Both the position numbers and the translations under genes were made by a program. The notes under the pieces were generated by a model. That model saw nothing but the letters and a program-made list of their open reading frames with translations, had not been told where the DNA came from and did no database searches. From the NCBI GenBank assembly GCA_029961685.1, contig JARWKL010000009.1, positions 11,055,758-11,119,757 of the forward strand: 64,000 nucleotides of DNA, written 5' to 3'. Below, one piece after another: positions 46,499-59,069 of the stretch (within the stretch, counting starts at the first letter, position 1; every line of letters begins with the position of its first letter). The stretch comes from Aristolochia californica. Taxonomy: Eukaryota; Streptophyta; Magnoliopsida; Piperales; Aristolochiaceae.

Positions 46499-46642
46499 TT
46501 TTTCCTAAATGCTTTTGTCAGTGTGGTGCTTGCAATCAATTGAAAGAGGGGTACTAAATTTTTATTTAAAAGGAACATTTCATGCTTAACCTTGTAGATA
46601 ATTATTCTGTTTGAAATTTTACTTAGATGCAATAAACGATGT

Positions 46643-47292
46643 TGTCATAGTGGTTCCGTCCACTCTTGTTAGAGTTTGTGGTCTGAGTTAGGTACTTGGC
46701 TTTCCGCACATTAAACGGCTAGTCTTTTCGGGTTGTATTGGCTAGGTATCTGACTCAGAACTCCGAAGTTAAGCGAACTTGGGCAAGACTAATTCTAGGA
46801 TGGGTGACCTCCTGGGAAGCACTCTTGCCTAAGACTTTGACATGGTATCAGAGCTAGGCACGCCACGGCCCGCGTTCGTATCCCATGAGAAGTGGCTCTA
46901 GAATGGGTGGGGGTGGGTGTCAGAGTGGTTCCGTCCGGTATCTGACTCAGAACTCCGAAGTTAAGCGAACTTGGGCAAGACTAATTCTAGGATGGGTGAC
47001 CTCCTAGGAAGCACTCTTGCCTAAGACTTTGACATGGTATCAGAGCTAGGCACGCCACGGCCTGCGTTCGTATCCCATGAGAAGTGGCTCCAGAATGGGT
47101 GGGGGTGGGTGTCAGAGTGGTTCCGTCCACTCTTGTTAGAGTTTGTAGTCTGAGTTAGGTACTTCGCCTTCTACACCTTAAACGGCTAATCTTTTCGGGT
47201 TGTATTGGCTAGGTATCTGACTCAGAACTTCAAAGTTAAGCGAGATTGGGCAAGAGTAATTCTAGGAAGTACTCTTGCCTAAGACATTGACA
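46643..47292 (+). mobile_element. Cassandra-type TRIM with three LTRs
   Basis: LTR1 46643-46842 (200 bp), interior with primer site TGGTATCAGAGC (46843-46854), LTR2 46918-47034 (117 bp, lacking the 5' part), a second interior with primer site (47035-47046), LTR3 47110-47292 (183 bp, lacking part of the 5S region). Each LTR holds a 5S-rRNA-like tract (AGAACTCCGAAGTTAAGCG; in LTR1 also AGGATGGGTGACCTCCTGGG) matching the box A, intermediate element and box C region of 5S genes, a defining mark of Cassandra. The RU-type repeats at 49271, 52352 and 62068 lack it and show the empty site. Confidence 0.9.
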
Positions 47293-47506
47293 GTTACAAC
47301 AATCTTGTGTGCAAGTGTATATTTTTTCGCTTGTGCTCGATGACTACATACTGCTTCCACTTGGAATTATGAATTTGGTGGTATGACAACATGCTAAAAA
47401 ATGAGAAACATAGTCCATGGTACAAGATATATCTGCCATGAGCTGTGAAAGGTTATAAGAAAAAAAAAAGAAAAACTCACTCAATTCATATAAATCAACC
47501 TTTCTC

Positions 47507-50500
47507 TCATATTATTGAATAAGCATTCACATTTAAATCTCATCACATAGTACATCCCATTTTATGATACACTATTCATCCATTTACATAAGATATCTCA
47601 TACATCAATTACATATTTTGGCATGCACAGCCCCTTGCTACCAACACGATCTTCAATAGTATTACTGGGTTGCTTGGAACCACCGGATAGTGACATAATG
47701 AGAAGCTAAGGCCATGCGTTAGATCACTAACAAATTGAAACTTCATCTTGCTATGCTTTGATCTGACAAATTATTACCGGAACAAACACGAGTGATGTCC
47801 AATAACACATCAAAAAGAAGAAAAACATAAAATTTAATGCACATACTTATCCACCATAGGCTAATAAACAAATTATTCTTTTCTATACATTGTTCAAATA
47901 TTCAAATTTCAATCTCAGTCTTATAATTTGATATACATATTTACTGATACATTGCATTTACCTTCTTTTATTGTCTTCTATGAATTACACATTTCAACTT
48001 GTTTCAAACATGGTTACTGTTTGGGTGATTGGAAAATGATACCACATGCAGGATTGCTTGGAACCACACATTGCTAAAAAAAATTGAACTTGTAAATACC
48101 AAATGTGATTAAAAATTGGTAAACCGTGAGTTGCGATGGCCACGAAAATGTGAATTTGCATTAGTAGCATTCAGGATAAAGAGAATTTTTTGTGAAGGGC
48201 ATTGAGATGGCCTAGAGTATTATCTATATCATTTTTAGGAAGTTTTAATTTAACTTACTCAACAATTCAATTAGGTTGAATGGTACCAAGACGGTGGTTT
48301 GGTGGACAAGAAGAGAAGAATTCCTTTGGTGAGTATTAGGAGGAATTTTTGAAGGTTTCTAATACTATTCACTTAAATTGCATTTCTCATTGTATCGAAG
48401 TTGGCATTTGGACGGAAATGACTAAATGAGAAATGGAATTTGTTTGCTCACACAACTTTAGATTGGACATTTTGATGGTTTCAAATTCCGGTCACATAAA
48501 TTGTATCTTCGTACTGTATGGAAGTTGGAATTTAGATGAAAAGGATTGAATGAGAAATGGAATCTGTAGCGCAATATCCATAAAGAGCAAGAGGTGAAAA
48601 AAAGAAGACAAAAAACTCAAACAATACAAGTGTGAATAATAAACCATTCTTGTGCTCCTAAAACATCATTCTAATATTCAAATTTCAATAAGTACTTCAT
48701 CACACAATATAATAAAAGTTGTTATGATACATTAACCATCCTTTTAGAACATCTAAGAATTACACTTCCACATTCAACCATCACAACACACATTTTTGAA
48801 TGCTCAAATTAAGGGTGTTAGATAAAAGAATTTGTAATGGGTTTAGTTGGAACACCGAATCTACAACAAACTTGAGTAATAATGATAGGGCGGTTCCAAG
48901 AATAGATGTGATGTCCACAATATGAAGGCCTAACAATAGTTACTTTTCTTTCAACTGGTTTAATTCAAAGACTGAGTTTGCTTTAACCATGATTCATTTT
49001 GGAGTGTTTGTTGGAGTCAATTGGTAAAAGGGTTTGTAATGAATGGTAGGGAGAGAGAGAGACAACAATAAGGATTCCCTGCTAGAACAACAATGAATAA
49101 TTCATATTCAAACAAGAGAGAGAGAGAGAGAGAGACAGAATTGTTTCCTAAATGCTTTTATCAGTGTGCTTGCAATCAATTGAAAGAAGGGTATTAAATT
49201 TTTATTTAAAAAGAACATTTCATGCTTAACCTTTTAGATAATTAATCTGTTTGAAATTTTGCTTAGATGCAATAAACGCTGCTTCAACAATCCTGTGTGC
49301 AAGTGTATATTTTTTCGCTTGTGCTCGACGACTACAAACTGCTTCCACTTGGAATTAAGAATTTGGTGGTTTGACAACATGCTAAAAAAAATGAGAAACA
49401 AAGTCCATGGAGCAAGATTTATCTGCCATGAGTTGTGAAAGGTTAAAACAAAAAAGAAAGAAAAACTCATTCAATTTGTATAAATCAACCTTTCTCTCTT
49501 AATATTGAATAAGCATTTACATTTAAATCTCATCACATAGTACATCCCATTTTATGATACACTATTTATCCATTTACATAAGATATCTCGTCTATCAGTT
49601 ACATACTTTGGCATGCACAACCCCCTGCTACCAACACGATCTTCGATAGTATTACTGAGTAGTCGGGAACCACCGGATAGTGATATAACAAGAAGCTAAG
49701 GCCATACTTTAGATCACTAACAAATTGAAACTTCATCTTGCTTTGCTTTGATTTGACAAATTGTTACCGGGTGATGTCCAATAACACATCAAAAAGAAAA
49801 AAAACATAAAATGTAATGCACAAAATTTATCCACCATAGGCTCAAAAAGCGAATAAACAAACTATTCTTTTCTATACATTGTTCAAATATTCTAATTTCA
49901 ATCTCGTCTTATAATTTGATATACATATTTACTGATAATTTGCATTTACCTTCTTTTACTGCCTTCTATGAATTACACATTTCAATTTGTTAATACCACA
50001 TGCAGGATTGCTTGGAACCACACATTGCTAAAAAAAATTGAACTTGTAAACACAAAATGTGATTAAAAACTAGTAAACCGTGAGTTGCGATGGCCACGAA
50101 AATGCAAATTTGCATTTGTCACATTCGGGATAAAGAGAAGAAAACTCTTTCAATTGGCAAAACAGGTTCCATTAACTTAGAAACTTGCAAACGGTTTAGC
50201 AAAAAGACAGAGCTCGCGTGAAACGTATTCAAATTAGGGGTGATACCCGTAGTAATAAAATGGAGAATGAGAGGTTGTAATGCAAGAGAGCTAGAGAGGA
50301 AGATAAAGAAAAACTAATGCTCACAGCGGGCCTTAAAACTGCCCAGGGGAGGGGAGGGACGGGCTACAACAGGTACAAAAACAAAAGAATAGCCTTGTCT
50401 ACTCCCATCTCCTCCCCGCCCAAAAGAACAAAAAAAAACACCAGTTTTATTGATATTTGTTTGACTGGCCCGCAAGCGCACCTACTAAGGCACAGCCGCC

Positions 50501-50570
50501 CTGAAGCTTATTACAATTTACAGTCTAGATGTCCCCAATCACTCCTCAACAATTTACACCATGCATACCC
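47507..50570. repeat. 3.06 kb tandem duplication, unit 1
   Basis: Shared landmarks (GGCATGCACA, GAGTTGCGATGGCCAC, the RU segment, a GA run, the 3'-UTR-like block) recur about 3064 bp later. It ends in a duplicate of the 3' end of the small gene (about 50316-50570). No intact gene lies within. Confidence 0.85.
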
Positions 50571-52173
50571 CCATATTATTGAATAAGCATTCACATTTAA
50601 ATCTCATCACATAGTACATCCTATTTTATGATACACTATTCATCCATTTACATAAGATATCTCATACATCAATTATATATTTTGGCATGCACAACCCCCT
50701 GCTACCAACACGATCTTCAATAGTATTACTAGGTTGCTTGGAACCACCGGATAGTGACATAATGAGAAGCTAAGGCCATGTGTTAGATCACTAACAAATT
50801 GAAACTTCATCTTGCTATGCATTGATCTGACAAATTGTTACCGGAACAAACACGAGTGATGTCCAATAACACATCAAAAAGAAGAAAAACATAAAATGTA
50901 ATGCACATACTTATCCACCATAGGCTCAAAAAGCGAATAAACAAACTATTCTTTTCTATACATTGTTAAAATATTCAAATTTCAATCTCAGTCTTATAAT
51001 TTGATATACATATTTACTGATACATTGCATTTACCTTCTTTTATTGTCTTCTATGAATTACACATTTCAACTTGTTTCAAACATGGTTACTGTTTGGGTG
51101 ATTGGAGAATGATACCACATGCAGGATTGCTTGGAACCACACATTACTAAAAAAAATTGAACTTGTAAATACCAAATGTGATTAAAAATTGAGTTGCGAT
51201 GGCCACAAAAATGTGAATTTGCATTAGTCGCATTTGGGATAAAGAGAATTTTTTGCGAAGGGCATTGAGATGGCCTAGAGCATTATCTATATCATTTTTA
51301 GGAAGTTTTAATTTAACTTACTCAACAATTCAATTAGGTTGAATGGTACCAAGACGGTGGTTTGGTGGACAAGAAGAGAAGAATTCCTTTGGTGAGTATT
51401 AGGAGGAAGTTTTGAAGGTTTCTAATGCTATTCACTTAAATTGCATTTCTCATTGTATCGAAGTTGACATTTGGACGGAAATGACTGAATGAGAAATGGA
51501 ATTTGTTTGCTCACACAACTTTAGATTGGACATTTTGATGGTTTCAAATTCCGGTCACATAAATTGTATCTTCGCACTGTATGGAAGTTGGAATTTGGAT
51601 GAAAAGGATTGAATGAGAAATGGAATTTGTAGCGCAATATCCATAAAGAGCAAGAGGTGAAAAAAAGAAGACAAAAAACTCAAACAATACAAGTGTGAAT
51701 AATAAACCATTCTTGTGCTCCTAAAACATCATTCTAATATTCAAATTTCAATAAGTACTTCATCACACAATATAATAAAAGTTGTTATGATATATTAACC
51801 ATCCTTTTAGAACATCTAAGAATTACACTTCCACATTCAACCATCACAACACACATTTCTGAATGCTCAAATCAATGGTGTTAGATAAAAGAATTTGTAA
51901 TGGGTTTAGTTGGAACACTGAATCTACAACAAACTTGAGTCATAATGATAGGGCGGTTCCAAGAATAGATGTGATGTCCACAATATGAAGGCCTAACATT
52001 AGTTACTTTTCTTTCAACCGGTTTAATTCAAAGACTGAGTTTGCTTTAACCATGATTCATTTTGGAGTGTTTGTTGGAGTCAATTGGTAAAAGGATTTGT
52101 AATGAATGGTAGGGAGAGAGAGAGACAACAATAAGGATTCCCTGCTAGAACAACAATGAATAATTCATATTCA

Positions 52174-52223
<50 letters not shown>

Positions 52224-53676
52224 GTTTCCTAAATGCTTTTATCAGTGTGCTTGCAATCAATTGAAAGATGGGTACTAAATTTTTATTTAAAAAGAACATT
52301 TCATGCTTAACCTTGTCGATAATTAATCTGTTTGAAATTTTGCTTAGATGCAATAAACGCTGCTTCAACAATCCTGTGTGCAAGTGTATATTTTTTCGCT
52401 TGTGCTGGACGACTACAAACTGCTTCCATTTGGAATTAAGTATTTGGTGGTCTGACAACATGCTAAAAAAAATGAGAAACAAAGTCCATGGAGCAAGATT
52501 TATCTGCCATGAGTTGTGAAAGGTTAAAACAAAAAAGAAAGAAAAACTCATTCAATTTGTATAAATCAACCTCTCTTAATATTGAATAAGCATTTACATT
52601 TACATCTCATCACATAGTACATCCCATTTTATGATACACTATTTATCCATTTACATAAGATATCTCGTCTATCAGTTACATACTTTGGCATGCACAACCC
52701 CCTGCTACCAACACGATCTTCGATAGTATTACTGAGTAGCCGGGAACCACCGGATAGTGATATAACAAGACGCTAAGGCCATACTTTAGATCACTAACAA
52801 ATTGAAACTTCATCTTGCTTTGCTTTGATTTGACAAATTGTTAAAGGGTGATGTCCAATAACACATCAAAAAGAAAAAAAACATAAAATGTAATGCACAA
52901 ACTTATCCACCATAGGCTCAAAAAGCTAATAAATAAACTATTCTTTTCTATACATTGTTCAAATATTCTAATTTCAATCTCGTCTTATAATTTGATATAC
53001 ATATTTACTGATAATTTGCATTTACCTTCTTTTACTGCCTTCTATGAATTACACATTTCAACTTGTTTCAAACATGGTTACTGTTAGGGTGATTGGAGAA
53101 TAATACCACATGCAGGATGGAACCACACATTGCTAAAAAAAATTGAACTTGTAAACACAAAATGTGATTAAAAACTGGTAAACCGTGAGTTGCGATGGCC
53201 ACGAAAATGCAAATTTGCATTTGTCACATTCGGGATAAAGAGAAGAAAACTCTTTCAATTGGCAAAACAGGTTCCATTAACTTAGAAACTTGCAAACGGT
53301 TTAACAAAAAGACAGAGCTCGCATTAAACGTATTCAAATTAGGGGTGATACCCGTAGTAATAAAATGGAGAATGAGAGGTTGTAATGCAAGAGAGCTAGA
53401 GAGGAAGATAAAGAAAAACTAATGCTCACAGCGGGCCTTAAAACTGCCCAGGGGAGGGGAGGGACGGGCTACAACAGGTACAAAAACAAAAGAATAGCCT
53501 TGTCTACTCCCATCTCCTCCCCGCCCAAAAGAACAAAAAAAAACACCAGTTTTATTGATATTTGTTTGACTGGCCCGCAAGCGCACCTGCTAAGGCACAG
53601 CCGCCCTGAAGCTTATTACAATTTACAGTCTAGATGTCCCCAATCACTCCTCAACAATTTACACCATGCATACCCC
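50571..53676. repeat. 3.06 kb tandem duplication, unit 2
   Basis: Second unit. The junction at about 50571 joins the 3'-UTR-like block to CATATTATTGAATAAGC. Unit 2 continues beyond 53676 into the intact last exon of the small gene, so unit 1 is the derived copy at that end. Confidence 0.85.
53551..53556 (-). terminator. poly(A) signal of the small membrane-protein gene
   Basis: AATAAA on the - strand about 175 bases past the proposed stop codon. Also present in the duplicated 3' block at about 50447-50452. Confidence 0.5.
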
Positions 53677-53728
53677 CAATCTGAGACCTAAGTACAAGAA
53701 CCCCTTACTGCTTACTCATTCATAAGAC

Positions 53729-54343
53729 CTAGAAATCATTCACCGTAGAACTCCTCTCATTCTCCTTGTCATGTGATATCTTCACGCCAAGAAACAAACC
53801 CAATCCAATTTAGAAGTGCAAAACTGAAAATGGCAAATCACAACTTGAGTATATCATTGTGGAAAATAAAATGATGGAAGAATTCATATATTAAACAATC
53901 TCAAAGAAAGTTAATTCATAAAGTTATTTTAGAAAGAGTTAAACGCATAAGCAGGAATTCAAGTTTGCAGCTAGTGGGTAATCAGATTATTACCTGAGAG
54001 AGAACGAACACAACTAGAAGGATAATAGAACTGAACAGGAATGGCCATAGAGAGCCGGAATCCTTGTGTGCACCGTGAGACTTACGACCATGACCGCTTC
54101 CTGTTTTGCAAAACATTCAACAGAAGAAGACCAGTTAATGTGATGGCAGAGAGCAGAAACTGCATCGCAGCTAGTATTTCCCTTGATAAGATTTCTATGC
54201 GTCATTTTTTTATACAATTAAAACAGCAATGCAGCTAATTCAGAGCATCAACCACAGCAAGGCAAGGTCACTTTCAACGCATAAGATGGAACATGGAAAC
54301 AGAGTATAGGATCTTTACCACTAATGATGTCGATCGTCGCCAT
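53729..54343 (-). CDS. small membrane protein gene, three coding exons (proposed)
   Basis: Coding exons on the - strand: 54343-54319 (ATG, then GT donor GTAAAG), 54100-53994 (acceptor AACAG, donor GTAAT) and 53779-53729 (acceptor GTGAAG, stop TAG). The joined product is about 60 residues: a short N-terminus (MATIDIISG), a Gly/His/basic stretch (HGRKSHGAHKDSG), one membrane segment (LWPFLFSSIILLVVFVL) and a charged tail (SHDKENERSSTVNDF). The first two exons join in frame at a phase-1 intron. The duplicate at 62995-63344 differs by one synonymous and one conservative change. If the last intron is retained the protein would end VII. The family is not recognised. A 5' untranslated exon and a TATA box lie upstream (to 55360). 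This is the best candidate for a functional gene here. Confidence 0.5.
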
Positions 54344-55350
54344 ACTGAAGGACTCTCTGTAAGGAGGATGAAGTTGATAGTAGAGATACAGGGAACGTGG
54401 AACTGCAAAAATAGACAACAAAAAACTGGAATCAGAAACTGTTGTACTTGAGAAAAAACAGAGAGCCACGGAAACAAAACCCAGATGAAACAACAAAACA
54501 GACAAAAAAAACAGAGAGCCACGGAAACTGTATCTGAATACAGTAATCTGTTTCCCACTCATTTACCGGGCGGAGGAGTTTCCAAGAAAAATAACAGAAA
54601 ATGAAATATAACGGCTGCAATACAAAATGGAGGGCAGGGATACCGACAAGGAATAACGAGAAGAGAAAGAATTTGCGTTAATGCCACAATGAATCGAAGA
54701 GAGAACTAAAACCATAAAAAAAATAAACTAAAAAAATAAAATCTCCTAATGAATATGCAATCGTGGAACCATTTTCTGATAAATACAAACAGACAAAGAA
54801 AATGAAAAATAAAAATAAAATCACAAAGACGTCCAAACATTAACAGAAAAATCAAGATTATCGCAACTGCAATATAAAATGGCACGACGCAGGGATACCG
54901 TCGAAGAAGAAAGAAGAAGAGAAAGAATTTGTGTTACCACTACAATGTATCGAAGAGATAATTAAAACCATAAATATTTCCTAATGAATAATCAAATCCC
55001 GGGAAAGAAATCAAAGAAGCCGAAGAAGGCAAACAGAGAAACAAGGTTAAGGTTAGAGGGAAAGAACTAACATATTGTTGTTCAATCCGCAGACCACCGT
55101 CGTTGCGGATGACAGCGAGCTCCGACGAAGAAAGCCCATTGCCACCGTATTTGTCTCCACCGGTCCGACGCGCGCTTGAAGACTTGGAAACTCAGACCAC
55201 CCCTGCCGTCTCTTCTTCTACATCGCTTTCGCGTGCCTTGGCGCCAGAAGACACCGCCGGACCGCCGCTGCCTGACGAGGACACGACTTAACAAGAACAG
55301 AAAGAGAGGCGGGAAAGGCGATTTTGAGGGAAGATGTGATGTGAGACAGG

Positions 55351-55360
55351 TTTATATACT
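55351..55360 (-). promoter_or_regulatory. TATA box of the small membrane-protein gene
   Basis: AGTATATAAA on the - strand, followed by a CT-rich leader and a GC-richer first exon (about 55320-55080). The exact first-exon boundary is unclear. A second leader exon may end at about 54566 (CTCCGCCCG followed by GTAAAT). Confidence 0.45.
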
Positions 55361-56046
55361 AATTCCTACTTGGGTGGACCATGAAATGTGGCCCTCACTA
55401 GTCTGATTATGGCCCGTGGACTCTGGATCTTCCGTCAGTAGGAAGAAATTAAATTGATAAGAGAAAATTATTTTAAATTTTCCAAGTAGAAAATGTGAAT
55501 TCGATTTTATCAAAAGAATTTAACATTTGAGACTGCTTACAAAATAATTAAAAAACTAATCCCAACTTTTAACATTAATCCTACTAACTTACAACAAATA
55601 TGAAAATAAATTATTGAAAAAATATAGGAGTAATTAATTTTTTTTATTTAATATTTTCATGGTTAATAACGAAAAAACAGCATTTTTATTCTTTAATGTC
55701 ATTTTTCCTTAGATGCAACTTATATCAATTGATTGTGGGAATATTTACATTTTCCAAGAACGGACCTCAAATAAGAAGAAAAATTAAGAACCATCACCAA
55801 GAAAAAATAAATAAATAGCCGTTAAACAAGTATAAAACACACAAATAAAAAGAGAAGAAGACTTGGAGGAAAAGAGAAAATTGGCTCTCAAAAGTTGAAC
55901 TTTGGAAAACAGTGTAAACGAACTTTCGTATAAACAAAACAAAAAATGAATAACTAAACTATAACAGAAAACCCATTTTGCTACAAAGATGAATCATCAT
56001 CAATCAATGGATTTCATTAGGAGAGGAAGGAGTTCAACCATCCACA
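55361..56046. other. AT-rich sequence upstream of the small gene
   Basis: No gene or recognised repeat. It may hold promoter elements of the - strand gene. Confidence 0.4.
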
Positions 56047-56071
56047 CCCCCCCCCCCCCCCCCCCCCCCCC
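56047..56071. repeat. C25 homopolymer
   Basis: 25 consecutive C at the junction between the gene flank and a repeat shared with 60395-60950. Confidence 0.95.
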
Positions 56072-56640
56072 TCGCCGCCACGCGTGAAGACGATTTCACA
56101 CGTGCGAGATCATAAGCAAGTGAAAAAAAAATTCATAAACTCCGGTTGTCCCTTTGTTGTTGCTCTTGAAGAAATTGAAAAGTCATTTTAGTAGAAATAC
56201 ATTTCTAGGGACTATTAGTGGTTTTTTCAAAAAATATTAAAAATACATTTTTAATAGAAATACATTTCTAGGACTACTAGTGCCTCATATTTTTTGGAAG
56301 TATTTTTCTAATTGAAAATTATTATTAAAAAATCATATAATTTTCTAAGTTAGATTTTCTTGCCAAGATGGGCTAGAAAACCGTATAGAAATTTTTTGAA
56401 TAAGTATTTGATAATTGATATTGTAATAATTTTAGCACGAGGTAATTTTCATAGCAATTTTGTGTTTGGCATTTTATTTGATTAAAATTTTATCAATAAG
56501 TATAGTAATATATTAGATTAATTATTAATTTTTATTTATTTTCCTTGAAGAGGCAATAAGAGGTCCATTTAACTTTCCTAAGAAAATTTTAAAATATTTC
56601 TTATAATTTTCTAGTAAGTCACTAATAGTCAACCAGGCTC
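56072..56640. repeat. dispersed repeat shared with 60395-60950
   Basis: Both stretches begin with (A/G)C(A/G)TGCGAGAT(C/T)ATAA and contain GGACTATTAGTGG. Divergence is about 10-15 percent by eye. No coding content. Confidence 0.75.
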
Positions 56641-56764
56641 GAACATAGGCAGGTTCAGGCTCGACTCAGGTCGATGCCACCCCTGCTTCCCACCAGTGAC
56701 ATGTCTAGATAAGGAAGTCGGAGTAGCTTCTCTTCAATTGTTGTTCCATTCGACCTCGAAACGG

Positions 56765-57001
56765 TTAGGTAGTAGTTTCTGGACAAGGTTTGTCTGGAAG
56801 GTTTTGACATAGTTGAAGACGTAATCCCATCTCCCACAAGTTCAACCCAACAAATTGGTCTTTCAATTCATACATAATTTCGTCCAACCGATTCACCGTC
56901 GGGAGTGCCTCTATCGGAATAGTAGTGCAAATGCTCTCTCTGGGTAACTTTGCATCCTTATCCGCTGAATGCACAATTCTATATCTTGTCCTCCCTTCCA
57001 A
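56765..57001 (-). pseudogene. reading frame at the inner end of the half foldback
   Basis: 78 codons with KDAKLPRESICTTIPIEALP, then VNRLDEIMYELKDQFVGLNL, which is longer and less damaged than the equivalents at 15309-15524 and 40052-40267. It continues past the point where the palindromic copies fold back, so this locus keeps sequence that they lost. Family unknown. Confidence 0.4.
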
Positions 57002-59069
57002 TTTACAATTTTGGTGTTAGAAACGAGGCGAAGAGAAACAACAAATTATAAACTAGGTCAATAGATGGAAGAAATTAGGATACCATCAATTGTAGTAAGC
57101 CAAAATTGGGTAGATGGTGGCGATTGTGGTGAGAGCGTTCTAGAAATCCATAGAGTCAACAAAATTGATAATATCCCATGGGATCTTGAAGCCCATGAAA
57201 ACCTTCCACCTAGTTTTATTTTTAATTTTTAAGTTACTTATCTTATTTTGTTAATTGAAAAATCTAAATAAAACTATCTTAATAAGGTCAAATCTATCAC
57301 AGTATTTTATTAATAAACTCATCATCCACTTTACATTATATTTTCCATTATGTACACTAACACAAGAGAGTACTTTACGTTGCACTTTCCATTGAGCACC
57401 CTAAGGCCTTATTAGTACACTCTGAAGTGAAAGTGAAAATGAAAGTATTTTCATTAGTGAAAATAGCCCAAAACCTGTTAGTGTGTACCGTAATTGGTGA
57501 GTGACACTCATTCTTGAGAAAAAAAACGAGGGAAAGTGAAATCACTCCTCCCTGAGGTTAGTGAATTCACTTTCACTCGCACGCTCACTCGCTCTCTCAC
57601 TCTTGTTATGCTCATTTTGCCCTCTCACTTTCGCATTTGGATATAATAAAATTAAATATTTTTTTAAGTATTTTATTTTATACATTTAATTAAATTCAAA
57701 AAATTAATTTAATTAATTAATTCTTAATTTAAACAAGTTGAAATTTATCTTACACTATTAAAAAAATATTTAAAATAATTATATTATAAAAATTAAATCT
57801 AACTAAGTAATTTTAACTATTTTTATTTATATAAATTCATGATTTTAATATTATATTTGATTTCTAATTTAAGAGTGAGAATTTGGATTTTACACAAGTA
57901 ACAATTTGATTAAGAATTTGGATATTATAAAAGAAAGTATTTGTTTGATCATATTTTTATATATTTAATTAAAAAATTAATTATAGATAATTTTTATTTT
58001 TTAAAATTATTTATTTATTTAAAACAAGTTAATTTTTTATTAATTTAAAACTTCTTAAAATTTATTTTATTTTAGCCAAATATAGCTATCTAAATTAAAA
58101 TTTAAATCTATTAGATAAATTTATAAAATAAAATAAACTTTTTTATTTATATAAAATTCTTATTTTGAAAATTATATTTAATGACTATTTTAAGAGTGAG
58201 AATTTAGATTTTTTAAAGTAACTAATTGATTAAAATTTGGATAATATAAAAGGATGGATTTGTTTAATCATTTTATAAATATTTAATTAAATAAATTGTC
58301 GTAATTTTTTAATTATTTAATAATTTAAAATTAATTAGATAAGTTTGAGTTTATTTAAATAAAAAATTAATAAAATTAATTTTTTAAAATTATTTTTGAA
58401 TAATAAAATACCATCTTTTTATTTACCTAAATTTATAAATTTTAATATTATATTTAATTAATATTTTAGGAGTGAGAATTTAGATATTAAAAAGTAACAA
58501 TTTGATTAGGCATTTTGATATCATAAAAGTAAAGTTTTTTAAGTTATTTATTTATATATAAGTAATTAATTAAATAAATAAACTTTAATTTTTATTATTA
58601 TTGATGAATTAAGAAGAGTTAAAATCTATCCTAACTTATTAATAGAAAATTTAGATAATCAATATCCTATAAAATTTAAATCTATTGGAGTATTTTTTTA
58701 ATAAATTTCTTATGTAATTTCCACTAAACTTTCCATTGTGCATACTAACATAAAAAAATAATTCACTTTCACTTTCACTTTCAAAATGCACTAAACCCCC
58801 CTTGAAGTTTGTAGGAATGATTTCTATGGTAAATATTCGCACGAAAGTAATCTTTCTTTTAAGATGTGCAAATATCTGAAAAAGAAAATTCCATATTGCC
58901 TTGTGATAAGAAAGGTGTATGAAAGGACCCAAAAATGTAAATAGCTAATATCCATTAGGCTCAAGAAATAAGCACTGAAAGGGAAGACCTATCCCTTCCC
59001 AGAACTAGTGGAGGATATTGCTAGATTTGAATTTCTAGATTTTTTTGGGAAGGGCATTGAGATGGCCTT
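56881..59069. repeat. single arm of the foldback element
   Basis: Collinear with the right arm of 13297-17560 and of 38041-42344. The left arm is absent. On its inner side it continues into unique sequence (56690-56880). Confidence 0.85.

Noticed and set aside
46700..47280. 5S rRNA genes
   Set aside because: Only the internal control region resembles 5S RNA. The 5' part is absent, and each unit is bounded by TG/CA, primer site and purine tract, so these are Cassandra LTRs.
52171..52551. 126-codon frame on the - strand ending in Ser-Leu repeats
   Set aside because: The Ser-Leu run is the GA microsatellite read in one frame. The other repeat copies (46294-46632, 49234-49470, 61936-62217) change length and frame, as expected for non-coding DNA.
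55103..55291. 62-codon + strand frame with protein-like composition
   Set aside because: It lies antisense to the TATA box and leader of the small gene, and no promoter or continuing exon was found on the + strand. Kept as part of the - strand first exon, with some doubt.
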